Shown here: positions 17,500 to 25,374 of the stretch, piece after piece | Layout of the letters: every line of letters starts with the position of its first letter | How positions within the stretch are numbered: position 1 is the first letter of the stretch | Source of the DNA: Planctomycetota bacterium | GTDB lineage: Bacteria; Planctomycetota; UBA1135; GCA-002686595 | Direction of reading: 5' to 3' | Length of the DNA stretch: 64,000 nt | Assembly: GCA_029250885.1 (NCBI GenBank) | Contig: JAQXEK010000058.1 | Location: 62,001-126,000 of the forward strand | Notes under the pieces: model-generated | What the model saw: the letters and a program-made list of their open reading frames with translations, nothing else | Told to the model about the DNA's origin: nothing | The model's database searches: none | Made by a program: the position numbers and the translations under genes

Positions 17500-19035
17500 A
17501 TGCAACGACTTCGCATAATGACCTCTGTACTCCTCCTTGGCCTCGCTGCCTGTGGAGCGAGTGATTCGTCCAGCACTCCGGGAAGCGACATTCCCCGGGG
17601 CGGCAACGTGCTCTTAATTAGTCTGGACACCCTGCGCGCCGACGCCCTGTCTAGCTACGGAAACCCGCACCTGACCTCCCCCGTACTGGACAAGCTGGCC
17701 GCCAGCGGACTTCGGTTTGAAGAGGTCCTTGCCCAGGCACCTAACACAGCGACGAGCCACGCATCGCTCTTCACAGGTGTCTACCCATGGACACACCGGG
17801 TCAGCAATGTGAGTCGAGGAGACGAGAAGTTCTACAGCTTGCCCGACGACTTCGTGACCCTGGCCGAGGCCTTCGACCAGCAGGGCTACGCCACCGCCGC
17901 CTTCACAGACGGCGGTCCCTTCTCACCAAAATGGGATCTGCTCCAAGGGTTTAGGCACACGCGCAACCAACTGGAAGGCGCAAAGGCCAAGGTTCAAGAG
18001 GTGCTCGGGCATCTCGATGCCAACGCCGATGACGAGCGCCCATGGTTCGTCTTCATGCACACCTATGAAGTGCACCAACCCTACATGCCCCCTGTAGAGT
18101 GGGCCGAGCGTTTTCACGATGGTAGTTATGACGGACCGCTGATCCAACGCGAGAAGGAGGTGCGCTCGGATTTGGAGCGAGCAGGGCGCAAGACCCTGAA
18201 AGGACGGGTCCTAGTGGACGGTTTCGAAGATTTCAGCGAACAGGACATTCGCTACCTCTGGGAGATGTACCTAGGCGCCGTGGCCTATACCGACTACCAG
18301 ATGGGCCTGCTATTTGACGGCCTGCGAGAGCGCGGGCTCTATGACGACACCTTGATTGTCATCACCAGCGACCACGGTGAGGAGTTTGGGGAGCACGGTC
18401 GGTTCGGACACTCCCAGGTCTACCACGAGACCCTGAGCGTACCGCTATTAGTGCACCTCCCTGAGGGTTCGCCCGCTGCATGGGCGGGCACGGTGATCCC
18501 CGAGCGCGTCAGCCTAGTTGACGTCCACGCCAGCCTCATGGATTTTGCAGATGTGTCAGCCCCATTCGAGGTTGGGTACTCCGTCTTCGAGGGCCTCCGC
18601 ACTGGCTACTTTCCCGAGCGGACGTCTTTCGCGGTGACGACCGAGGGTTTTAATTCGGACATCGATCGCGGCTTCTTCCGCTTAGACCGGTCGGCCCACT
18701 CTGGCGACCGCGCGGTCATCATGACCCAAAAAAACAAGGCCGATCATCGGCGACTGCTCGACGTCTCGGGGCCCACCCCCGTAGGCCAAACCGCAACCGA
18801 GTTCTTGGCGAGTGAGATCCTGCCCAAAGAAGGCAGCTCCGAGTTGACTGGATCCGACGCTCACATCGCCGAACTGCACGCCCTCGTCGAAGAGGTCACC
18901 GTTCACATGCACACGGCTGCGGAAGACCGCAAGGCCATAATCAAGGACGAGAGTTTGCTGCGTGCCAGCTCTATTGACGAGGCCACCCAATCGGAAATGG
19001 AGGCACTCGGCTACCTCGACTCGGACAAGGACTAG
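17500..19035 (+). CDS. Sulfatase-like lipoprotein with threonine in the nucleophile position
   Basis: A 511-residue lipoprotein. ATG 17500 gives MQRLRIMTSVLLLGL with lipobox LAAC; an ATG at 17473 is upstream and one at 17518 downstream. The core begins with NVLLISLDTLRADAL; the nucleophile motif reads TATSH (Thr83 by my numbering) instead of C/S-x-P-x-R. ITSDHGEEFGEHG and SLVDVHASLMDFA follow. The C-terminus MEALGYLDSD matches the LxxLGY tail of the other two sulfatase-like proteins here. Without Cys or Ser it cannot be a formylglycine sulfatase as known; phosphatase or phosphotransferase chemistry is possible. Substrate unknown. Confidence 0.87.
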   Translation: MQRLRIMTSVLLLGLAACGASDSSSTPGSDIPRGGNVLLISLDTLRADALSSYGNPHLTSPVLDKLAASGLRFEEVLAQAPNTATSHASLFTGVYPWTHRVSNVSRGDEKFYSLPDDFVTLAEAFDQQGYATAAFTDGGPFSPKWDLLQGFRHTRNQLEGAKAKVQEVLGHLDANADDERPWFVFMHTYEVHQPYMPPVEWAERFHDGSYDGPLIQREKEVRSDLERAGRKTLKGRVLVDGFEDFSEQDIRYLWEMYLGAVAYTDYQMGLLFDGLRERGLYDDTLIVITSDHGEEFGEHGRFGHSQVYHETLSVPLLVHLPEGSPAAWAGTVIPERVSLVDVHASLMDFADVSAPFEVGYSVFEGLRTGYFPERTSFAVTTEGFNSDIDRGFFRLDRSAHSGDRAVIMTQKNKADHRRLLDVSGPTPVGQTATEFLASEILPKEGSSELTGSDAHIAELHALVEEVTVHMHTAAEDRKAIIKDESLLRASSIDEATQSEMEALGYLDSDKD

Positions 19036-19040
19036 CTCGA

Positions 19041-19745
19041 ATGGAGACGATCCCCCTAGGGCGGCTGGCCATTGCCTTCCTTCCCGTTGCCGTCGTCATC
19101 GGGTTGCTCTGGCATTGGAAGCTGAATTATCACGCGGCCCTAGTGGCCGTGGGACGCATGCTCCTACAGCTCCTCCTGATCGGCTATGCCCTTGTTTTCC
19201 TCTTCGAAGCCCAGAATGGTCTGGTCATTCTTGGTGCCCTCTCCATCATGCTGCTGGCCGCCAGTTCGATTGCTCTAGGTAATCTGGGCGCCTCGTTCCG
19301 AAGCTTGTTCCCTAAGTCTCTATTTGCAATTGGTCTCGGTGGTGGCACTGTCCTGTTGATCATCACCCAGGGTGTACTGGGGCTTGACCCTTGGTTTGAT
19401 CCATCCATAATCATCCCCCTGGCTGGCATGATCTTCGCCACTTCGATGAACAGTGTCAGCCTGGCGGGCGAACGGCTAGAATCCGAGATTGGCCAGGGCT
19501 TGAGCTTTGCGCCTGCACGTTCAGTCGCCATGCGCGCGGCGCTCATTCCGATCACAAACTCGCTGCTTGCCGTGGGGCTTGTGTCTCTTCCGGGCATGAT
19601 GACCGGGCAGATCTTGTCGGGGGTTTCACCCTTCATCGCGGCGCGCTATCAGATCATGGTGATGTGCATGATCTTCGGAGCGGCCGGCTTGTCGGCCGCC
19701 CTCTTCCTCACCATCGCGCGCAAAGAGCTCGAACGAGAGCCCTAG
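19041..19745 (+). CDS. fetB: FetB/UPF0014-type ABC transporter permease
   Basis: A 234-residue membrane protein with about six helices and the UPF0014 signatures MNSVSLAGERLESEI and VSLPGMMTGQILSGVSPFIAARYQI. E. coli FetB works with the ATPase FetA in iron export. No FetA-type ATPase gene is adjacent on either side, so the partner must be elsewhere or absent. The gene starts 5 bases after the sulfatase-like gene and is probably co-transcribed with it. The iron role rests on family knowledge alone. Confidence 0.85.
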   Translation: METIPLGRLAIAFLPVAVVIGLLWHWKLNYHAALVAVGRMLLQLLLIGYALVFLFEAQNGLVILGALSIMLLAASSIALGNLGASFRSLFPKSLFAIGLGGGTVLLIITQGVLGLDPWFDPSIIIPLAGMIFATSMNSVSLAGERLESEIGQGLSFAPARSVAMRAALIPITNSLLAVGLVSLPGMMTGQILSGVSPFIAARYQIMVMCMIFGAAGLSAALFLTIARKELEREP

Positions 19746-19757
19746 GCGCGGATAGGC

Positions 19758-19795
19758 GACGAGCTACCTACTTCTGGACGAGCTACCTACTTCTG
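19758..19795. repeat. Perfect 19-base tandem duplication at a stop codon
   Basis: GACGAGCTACCTACTTCTG occurs twice without spacer (19758-19776 and 19777-19795). The second copy contains the TAG stop (19787-19789, minus strand) and the last sense codons of the aminotransferase; the other copy lies just downstream of the gene. It looks like a recent replication-slippage event with no effect on the protein. Confidence 0.9.
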
Positions 19796-21112
19796 ATAAT
19801 CAGCTAACTTCTGGAAGCCCGTGCCAAAGGCCTCTACAAGACTGTCGATCTCGGCCTCCCCCATCACGGTCGAGAGTGCCACCGAGCAGGTGTTAATCAT
19901 CATGAAGCCCGAGTCGAAGAGGTGGTCCAGCATGATTTGGAGCTGGGTATTCTCCTCCGGCGTCGCGTACGCCTCGCGGTAGTTGTGGGGCGCATTCGCT
20001 TTGAAGTGGATGCGGAACATGGAGCCGCCGCCGGTGATGCATGCCTTGACGCCAGACTTGGCGATCACAGCCTCGATGCCCGACACCGCCCGGGCGGCAA
20101 GTGCATTGATCCTAGTGACCGCAGCTTGGTCAAACAGGCGCATGGCCGTCAGTCCCGCGATCATCGTGATCGGGTTCGCCGAGAAGGTTCCCGAGTGCGG
20201 GAAGAGCACCTTATCAGCCAGCGGGTTCATGACGTCCATCACCTCTGCGCGACCGGCGATGGCCCCCACAGGGAAGCCGCCGCCGATGGCCTTGCCAAGG
20301 GCGGTCAAGTCCGGGGTCACATTGAACCACTCCTGAGCTCCACCGAACTCCGAGCGGAAGGTCACAACCTCGTCGAAGACGAGCAGCGCACCGTTAGCCT
20401 TGGTCCACTCACGAAGGGCAGTCACGAATCCCGGGTCGGCGGGTCGCAGCCCAACGCGGTGCGGCATGGGGTCGATCAACACGCAGGCGATCTCGTCCCT
20501 GTGTTCGTCGAGCAGAGCCTTCGCACGCACTGGATCGTTAAATGGGATCACGACCACATCGGCCAGAGCATTGGCGGGGGTGCCATAGGCCACGGGCAAG
20601 CTGACCGGATGATCCGCGTCGCCCCAAGCGTCGGGCTTCGAAGTCTGGCTGACCTCGGCGTAGTCGTACTGGCCATGGTAGGCACCCTCCACCTTGGCAA
20701 TCTTCGCGCGGCCGGTAAATGCGCGCGACGCCTTGATGCAGGCCATGATGCCCTCGGTGCCAGAGTTCACGAAGCGCAGCTTCTCGAAGCCCGGATTGCG
20801 GCTACAGATGTACTCCGCAAACTCGATCTCGACCTCGGTGGCCAAGGTAAATGCGGTCCCTCGGCCCAGCTGTTCGGTAACCGCAGCAACGATCGCGGGG
20901 TGTGCGTGGCCGTGCAACAGCGAGGCCATGTTATTCGAGCAGTCGACCCGGCGTACACCCTCGATGTCCGTCACGACGCAGCCCTTGGCGAAGTCTGCGT
21001 AGAGGGGGTGCGGCGAGCGCAGGACCGTATTGCGGCTCACGCCACCGGGCAGGATTTTCTTGGCGCGCTGATAGAGAGCGGAGCTAGGAGACTGATCGCT
21101 GGAGCGGCTCAT
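19787..21112 (-). CDS. Class III aminotransferase (GSAM/beta-amino-acid aminotransferase-like)
   Basis: A 441-residue PLP enzyme of fold type I, class III. The PLP lysine is Lys274 in ALGKAIGGGFPVGA; FVNSGTEGIMACIKASRAFTGR and VFDEVV are also typical. It resembles glutamate-1-semialdehyde aminomutase but has PGGVSRNTVL where HemL has NSPVR; Arg27 falls where beta-phenylalanine aminotransferases place an arginine that binds the beta-amino-acid carboxylate (from memory of that family). The usual EPxxG is DPMPHR. It is the last gene of an operon with a KamA-type aminomutase and a 3-oxoacid CoA-transferase, so I infer it converts a beta-amino acid to a beta-keto acid. It is unlikely to be HemL itself. 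Confidence 0.82.
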   Translation of the reverse strand: MSRSSDQSPSSALYQRAKKILPGGVSRNTVLRSPHPLYADFAKGCVVTDIEGVRRVDCSNNMASLLHGHAHPAIVAAVTEQLGRGTAFTLATEVEIEFAEYICSRNPGFEKLRFVNSGTEGIMACIKASRAFTGRAKIAKVEGAYHGQYDYAEVSQTSKPDAWGDADHPVSLPVAYGTPANALADVVVIPFNDPVRAKALLDEHRDEIACVLIDPMPHRVGLRPADPGFVTALREWTKANGALLVFDEVVTFRSEFGGAQEWFNVTPDLTALGKAIGGGFPVGAIAGRAEVMDVMNPLADKVLFPHSGTFSANPITMIAGLTAMRLFDQAAVTRINALAARAVSGIEAVIAKSGVKACITGGGSMFRIHFKANAPHNYREAYATPEENTQLQIMLDHLFDSGFMMINTCSVALSTVMGEAEIDSLVEAFGTGFQKLADYQK

Positions 21113-21140
21113 GGGGCGAATAGGTGCTAGTGGGGCGGCT

Positions 21141-21812
21141 TTAGGCCGTCGGGCTTGCTATTGGAAGCAGGGGCGCACCGGTGCGCTCTTGCACATAGTC
21201 AAAGGTCACACCGGGGCTGATTTCAACCAGCTGAAACCCAGCCGGAGTCACGTCGATCACGGCGAGGTCCGTGTAGATTCGGTCGACAACGGCGGGGCCC
21301 GTCAGAGGAAAGGTACAGGCCTCGACGAGCTTGGGAGCGCCCTTCTTGGTGCAGTGCTGGGTGACGACAAAGATCGACTTCACGCCAGCGACCAGGTCCA
21401 TGGCACCGCCCACTGCGGGGATGGCGTCGGGTCCGCCGGTAGACCAGTTCGCTAGGTCTCCGTTCTGGGCGACCTGAAGCGCGCCAAGCACGCAAAGGTC
21501 GATATGGCCGCCGCGTATCATGACGAAGCTGTCGGGGTGGTGGAAGTAGCTCGCGCCGGGGATCGCGGTCACCTGGCGCTTGCCGGCGTTGATCAGCTCG
21601 GGCTCGCCTTCCCCCGGTTCCGGTGAGGGCCCCATGCCCAAGAGGCCATTCTCGGTGTGGTAGATGAACTCGCGGCCCTCGGGCACGAACTTAGCGATCA
21701 GCTCGGGGATGCCGATGCCGAGGTTCACATAGGACCCGTCGGGAATGTCCTGGGCGACGCGGCTGGCCATCTGGTCCCGGGAAAGGCCGATTGGTTTTGG
21801 ATTTGCTGTCAC
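21141..21812 (-). CDS. 3-oxoacid CoA-transferase subunit B
   Basis: A 223-residue beta subunit of the family I CoA-transferases (ScoB/AtoA type). The catalytic glutamate is Glu54 in the signature YHTENGLLGMGP, which forms the glutamyl-CoA thioester. GASYFHHPDSFVMIRGGHIDLCVLGALQV is the expected second half. It moves CoA from succinyl-CoA or acetyl-CoA to a 3-oxoacid. Its start overlaps the end of subunit A by 4 bases. In this operon the acceptor is probably the beta-keto acid made by the aminotransferase; that is inference. Confidence 0.92.
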   Translation of the reverse strand: MTANPKPIGLSRDQMASRVAQDIPDGSYVNLGIGIPELIAKFVPEGREFIYHTENGLLGMGPSPEPGEGEPELINAGKRQVTAIPGASYFHHPDSFVMIRGGHIDLCVLGALQVAQNGDLANWSTGGPDAIPAVGGAMDLVAGVKSIFVVTQHCTKKGAPKLVEACTFPLTGPAVVDRIYTDLAVIDVTPAGFQLVEISPGVTFDYVQERTGAPLLPIASPTA

Positions 21813-22519
21813 GGGTACGAGACTCCTGCGGCGACAAGGGCCGACTCGTGGGCGGGGTTGGCGACGGTGACGACGCGGTTCACGAAGAGCCCCGGCGTAA
21901 TCACGACCTCGGGATCGATACCGCCGGGCGCGACCAGCTCGCGTGTCTGCACGATGGTGACCTTGGCGGCGGTCGCCATGGCGGGCGCAAAGTTGCGCGC
22001 GGTCTTGTTGTAGATCAGGTTGCCGTGGGTGTCCGCCCGGTGCGCTTTGATCAGAGCGAAGTCGGCGGTCAGGCCAAGCTCAAGGACGTAGTCGCGGCCG
22101 CCGAAGGTCTTACGCTCCTTGCCCTCTTCCAGGGGCGTGCCCACAGATGTCGCAGTGTAGAAGCCTGGGATGCCCGCGCCGCCCGCACGGATGCGCTCGG
22201 CAAGGGTTCCCTGGGGTACGAGCTCGAGTTCGATGCGCCCGGACTTGTACAGCTCAGGGAACACTGTCGAGTTCATGGAGCGTGGGTATGAGCAGATCAT
22301 CTTTGCCACGCGGCCGGCCTTGATTAACGCGGCCAAGCCAACCTCACCGCTGCCCGTGTTGTTGTTCACGACGGTCAGGTTCTTGGCACCTTGATCGATC
22401 AGGGCGTGGATGAGTTCGACCGGGCTGCCCGCCTCGCCGAAACCACCGATCATCACGGTGGCGCCGTCGAAGATGTCAGCCACGGCATCGGAGATGCTGG
22501 CGACGTCCTTGTTTATCAT
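21809..22519 (-). CDS. 3-oxoacid CoA-transferase subunit A
   Basis: A 236-residue alpha subunit (ScoA/AtoD type) with the CoA-transferase signature IFDGATVMIGGFGEAGSP and NLTVVNNNTGSGEVGL, plus the GRVAKMICSYP block. It is complete at the usual length. Overlaps subunit B by the ATGA junction, as is typical for the two subunits. The upstream KamA-family gene ends 17 bases before it. Confidence 0.92.
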   Translation of the reverse strand: MINKDVASISDAVADIFDGATVMIGGFGEAGSPVELIHALIDQGAKNLTVVNNNTGSGEVGLAALIKAGRVAKMICSYPRSMNSTVFPELYKSGRIELELVPQGTLAERIRAGGAGIPGFYTATSVGTPLEEGKERKTFGGRDYVLELGLTADFALIKAHRADTHGNLIYNKTARNFAPAMATAAKVTIVQTRELVAPGGIDPEVVITPGLFVNRVVTVANPAHESALVAAGVSYP

Positions 22520-22536
22520 GGACTCTGGCTCCTAGT

Positions 22537-23982
22537 TTAGGAGGTAGCTGCGGCAGCGCTTTGCGGCTTGTGCGCCACAGTGCGCTCATAGTCAAACAGG
22601 CCGGGCTCGTCATAGATCACGCGGTCATTGTAGCCATCGAACCAGACCGCCTCGGGATTGCGGCCTACGATGCAGATCTGCCCCTTCTTCGGAGCATCCG
22701 CTGCGTTGCGCAAGATCTTGAAGATCAGCACGCCATTCTCACCACCCTTCACGCCGGGCATTGGGTCGCTGGTGAGTGCTGTGACTTCGGTCTTGCCGAG
22801 GTAGTGAGTGATCGACAGGCGCGCCTGGGCTTCCACACCTGAGAGGCCCTTCTGGGACTCGTTCAGCAGACTCCAGGCTTCTTCGATCGGGATGTTGAAG
22901 GCCTTATGGGCGACGATGTCGCGACCGCAGAAGAAGTAGTGGTTGTCTGCACCCACGCGCTTAATCGCACGCTGCATAATGCGCAGGGCGTCGGCGTCGT
23001 CGTTGATGCCCTTGATCAAAGGGGACTGGTTTTCGATGCAAATCCAACCGCGCTTCGTTAGCCCAGTCATTGCGCGCTGCGTCTCGGGGTGCCACCTGAG
23101 CACGCCAGACTCCGGCTCTTCGATGTAGTTGCCTGCATCGTCCTTGAGTAGGAACTCGTCGGGGTGGTTGAAGTGGACCATGAGCCGCAAGCCGACGTCG
23201 GGATACGTGGCGTGGAAGCCGTCTAGCATGGAAAGAAAAGCTTCGTCGAAGCGCTGGGGGAAGAAGGCCAGCTCCTTGGTTCCAATACGGATCGACTCGA
23301 TGCCAGACTCGGCCAAGGCGCTCAGCCACGCCGCAATCTTTGAGTTGGTGAGCACCATCGGATCGCCTCCCGACAGCAGGATTTCCCGCAGCTTCTCGCG
23401 GCCCGATTGGGGATGCGTCCCGCCATTGCTGAGGACCTCGGCGTTGTGCTTTTTGATGTAAGCGGTGATCTCGCCGACCTGGGCAAGGCCCTTCTTGGCC
23501 ACGGTGCCATCGAGACGCTCGACCTCTTTACGACTGATCAACTCCTCGCGATAGCAAAACCGGCAGTGGGCCGAACACGTGGAGATCACATACATGAGCC
23601 CCATCTCGTACTTGTGCAGCAGGCCCTCAACAGGAGCGTAGTCCATCTGGTGGCCGGGATCTTCGGTGCCCATCAGGTCGACGGTCTCGGACGGGTCCGC
23701 CTTGACCAACTTCTGGATCGGAATGCTGGTGCTAGCCAGTTCCGCATAGTGCTTGGTCATCTTGACCGGCATGCGGCTCTCGACGTCGCGATCGGTGCCG
23801 CTCAAGGCCTGGAGAGCGGCGAGCTCATCTTCCGAGTAGAAGTCCTTCACGAAGTCCGGAGCCTTGTCGTTGAAGAACGGCTTCAGGCCGTTGATGCTCA
23901 TCCGGTCGTAGCGGGGATTCTCGACGGTGTCGAGGAAGGCCTGCTCACGCGCGGTGGGGACGTACTTTTCGGATGTGCTCAT
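22537..23982 (-). CDS. KamA-family radical SAM aminomutase, divergent
   Basis: A 481-residue PLP/SAM enzyme of the lysine 2,3-aminomutase family. The radical SAM cluster cysteines are Cys136, Cys140 and Cys143 (STCSAHCRFCYRE). The PLP lysine region, PGGGGK in classical KamA, reads SDPMPGVKGG with Lys412 the likely ligand. Of the two aspartates that bind the lysine side chain in Clostridium KamA, the first seems replaced (FFCGRD) and the second may persist as Asp406. The substrate may thus be another amino acid. It would shift the alpha-amino group to the beta carbon. First gene of the four-gene operon, divergent from an RpiR regulator. Confidence 0.85.
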   Translation of the reverse strand: MSTSEKYVPTAREQAFLDTVENPRYDRMSINGLKPFFNDKAPDFVKDFYSEDELAALQALSGTDRDVESRMPVKMTKHYAELASTSIPIQKLVKADPSETVDLMGTEDPGHQMDYAPVEGLLHKYEMGLMYVISTCSAHCRFCYREELISRKEVERLDGTVAKKGLAQVGEITAYIKKHNAEVLSNGGTHPQSGREKLREILLSGGDPMVLTNSKIAAWLSALAESGIESIRIGTKELAFFPQRFDEAFLSMLDGFHATYPDVGLRLMVHFNHPDEFLLKDDAGNYIEEPESGVLRWHPETQRAMTGLTKRGWICIENQSPLIKGINDDADALRIMQRAIKRVGADNHYFFCGRDIVAHKAFNIPIEEAWSLLNESQKGLSGVEAQARLSITHYLGKTEVTALTSDPMPGVKGGENGVLIFKILRNAADAPKKGQICIVGRNPEAVWFDGYNDRVIYDEPGLFDYERTVAHKPQSAAAATS

Positions 23983-24082
23983 GCTGGAGTGGTAGGTAAG
24001 GATCGAAAGAGGCGTGGGGGGTGACCGAGGCAGCCCATGTCAAAGGGGGAGCCCCCGGGCAGGCTATCGCAGGCTCTGCAGG

Positions 24083-24130
24083 CTGAGTGTAACCAAATGG
24101 ACAACCATAGGTGAACAATGTAACGTAACG
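24083..24130. promoter_or_regulatory. Putative operator region between kamA-like operon and RpiR gene
   Basis: The 164-base divergent interval is locally AT-richer here. It contains two TGTAAC copies (24088-24093 and 24119-24124), a further GTAACG directly after the second, and a small palindrome ATGG-ACAA-CCAT (24097-24108). RpiR regulators commonly bind such repeats between their own gene and the target operon. No experimental site is known; this is a candidate only. Confidence 0.35.
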
Positions 24131-24146
24131 CCCAAAGCCAAGCTTC

Positions 24147-24977
24147 ATGATCATCCCAGACCTCATCGCCGCGGCCTCTGACCGCCTGACGCCCACCGAG
24201 CGCCGTATTGCCGAGGCTGTGCTTCAAGATCCAACCCTATTGGCCTTCGGCAACGTCTCGGACCTCGCCTCCCGGGTAGGCACTAGCCGCCCATCGATCG
24301 TGCGCTTTGCCACTAAGCTGGGCTTCAAAGGTTATGCGGACCTGCAGAGCGCGGTGCGCATAGGGCTCTCCGACGAGTTCTCGCGCCCCAGCCAGCGCAT
24401 CCGACAGCCGGTCACCGGCGCCGAAGACCCCCGCCAGGCCGTAGCCCTAGCTTCGGCCCTCGCCGGTGTCTTTGACGCACTGTCGGGCCCCAAACTCGCG
24501 TCCCTCGCGGGCCCTATCGCCCGGGCCCAACAGGTCTGGATCGTATCCGGTGAGACCTCCCGCGCCGGGGCCCACGCCTTGCACAGTGGCCTCTCCATGG
24601 TGCGTCCGGGCGTTCACCTGTGCGAAGAGCACTCCTCAGGCCGAGAGCTTGGGGGCGCAAACTCCAAGGACGTCGCCGTTGTCATAGATTTCGCGCGCTA
24701 CCGGCGCCACTCGATCCAGACCGCCCGCAGCCTCGCCAAGCTAGGCGTCCCGATCGTCGCCATTACCGACAGCCCCCTGTCGCCCCTGGCCTCGCTTACC
24801 GAAGACCGGTGCGAGATCACCGTGCCCGCTGTGGGGCCCTTTGACAGCTCCGTACCCGCGGTCGCTGCTGCCGAACTGATCGTCTCCAGTGTCGCGGGCC
24901 AACTCCACGACGCAGCCCAAACCCATATCGACCAGACCGAGTCCCTGTGGGATCAATCTGGCACGTTCCTCGAGTAG
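24147..24977 (+). CDS. MurR/RpiR-family transcriptional regulator
   Basis: A 276-residue regulator. The N-terminal HTH domain (~1-78) shows LTPTERRIAEAVLQDP and VSDLASRVGTSRPSIVRFATKLGFKGYADL, typical of RpiR. A SIS sugar-isomerase-like domain (~105-245) with VWIVSGETSRAGAHALHSGLSMV and VVIDFARYRRHSIQTA follows and probably binds a phosphorylated sugar or another small effector. It is divergent from the aminomutase/CoA-transferase/aminotransferase operon and is the obvious candidate for its control. RpiR proteins controlling amino-acid catabolism are less usual than those controlling sugar use. Confidence 0.9.
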   Translation: MIIPDLIAAASDRLTPTERRIAEAVLQDPTLLAFGNVSDLASRVGTSRPSIVRFATKLGFKGYADLQSAVRIGLSDEFSRPSQRIRQPVTGAEDPRQAVALASALAGVFDALSGPKLASLAGPIARAQQVWIVSGETSRAGAHALHSGLSMVRPGVHLCEEHSSGRELGGANSKDVAVVIDFARYRRHSIQTARSLAKLGVPIVAITDSPLSPLASLTEDRCEITVPAVGPFDSSVPAVAAAELIVSSVAGQLHDAAQTHIDQTESLWDQSGTFLE

Positions 24978-25374
24978 ATCGGGCTGGCAAGGTCGACGGG
25001 GTCCGACCGATGTCGTGAAGCCAGAACCCCATTTGAGCAAGGCCTTTAGGCCCGTCTTAGTTCGCAAGAGAGGGCATTGGGAACGGGAAATGGGTTCAAA
25101 ATTGAGAAAAGCAGCTTTGAAAGATCAAAATGACCCCCGAAGGACTGCCTGAAAGCGATATGCAGGATACTATGCAGGCCGATTTTTCAGTTGGGATCCT
25201 CGCGTGGCCCGACTGTCACCCCGAAAAAAGAGGACGCCTAGGTCTCCTTTCAGGGTAAAATGCATTTTCGTGGCACATTCACGTTATATCGCACGTTTAT
25301 AGGGATGACTCGCCGTCTTTATCCACGGTGGATCCAGATATCTCACCCCAGCCTCCCCATCAAAAACAACTGAC
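24978..25374. other. 397-base gap, no gene seen
   Basis: No supported reading frame. There is a short direct repeat ATGCAGG near 25160-25180 and a weak stem followed by an A/T run near 25222-25250 that could be a minor terminator on the minus strand. AT-rich hexamers near 25285-25305 may hold the promoter of the next gene, but no confident -35/-10 pair could be picked. Confidence 0.4.

Noticed and set aside
19922-21130. 402-codon plus-strand frame
   Set aside because: Antisense to the class III aminotransferase, whose PLP motifs are unmistakable; no domain in the antisense frame.
23407-24024. 205-codon plus-strand frame
   Set aside because: Shadow of the KamA-family gene; low-complexity composition and no motifs.
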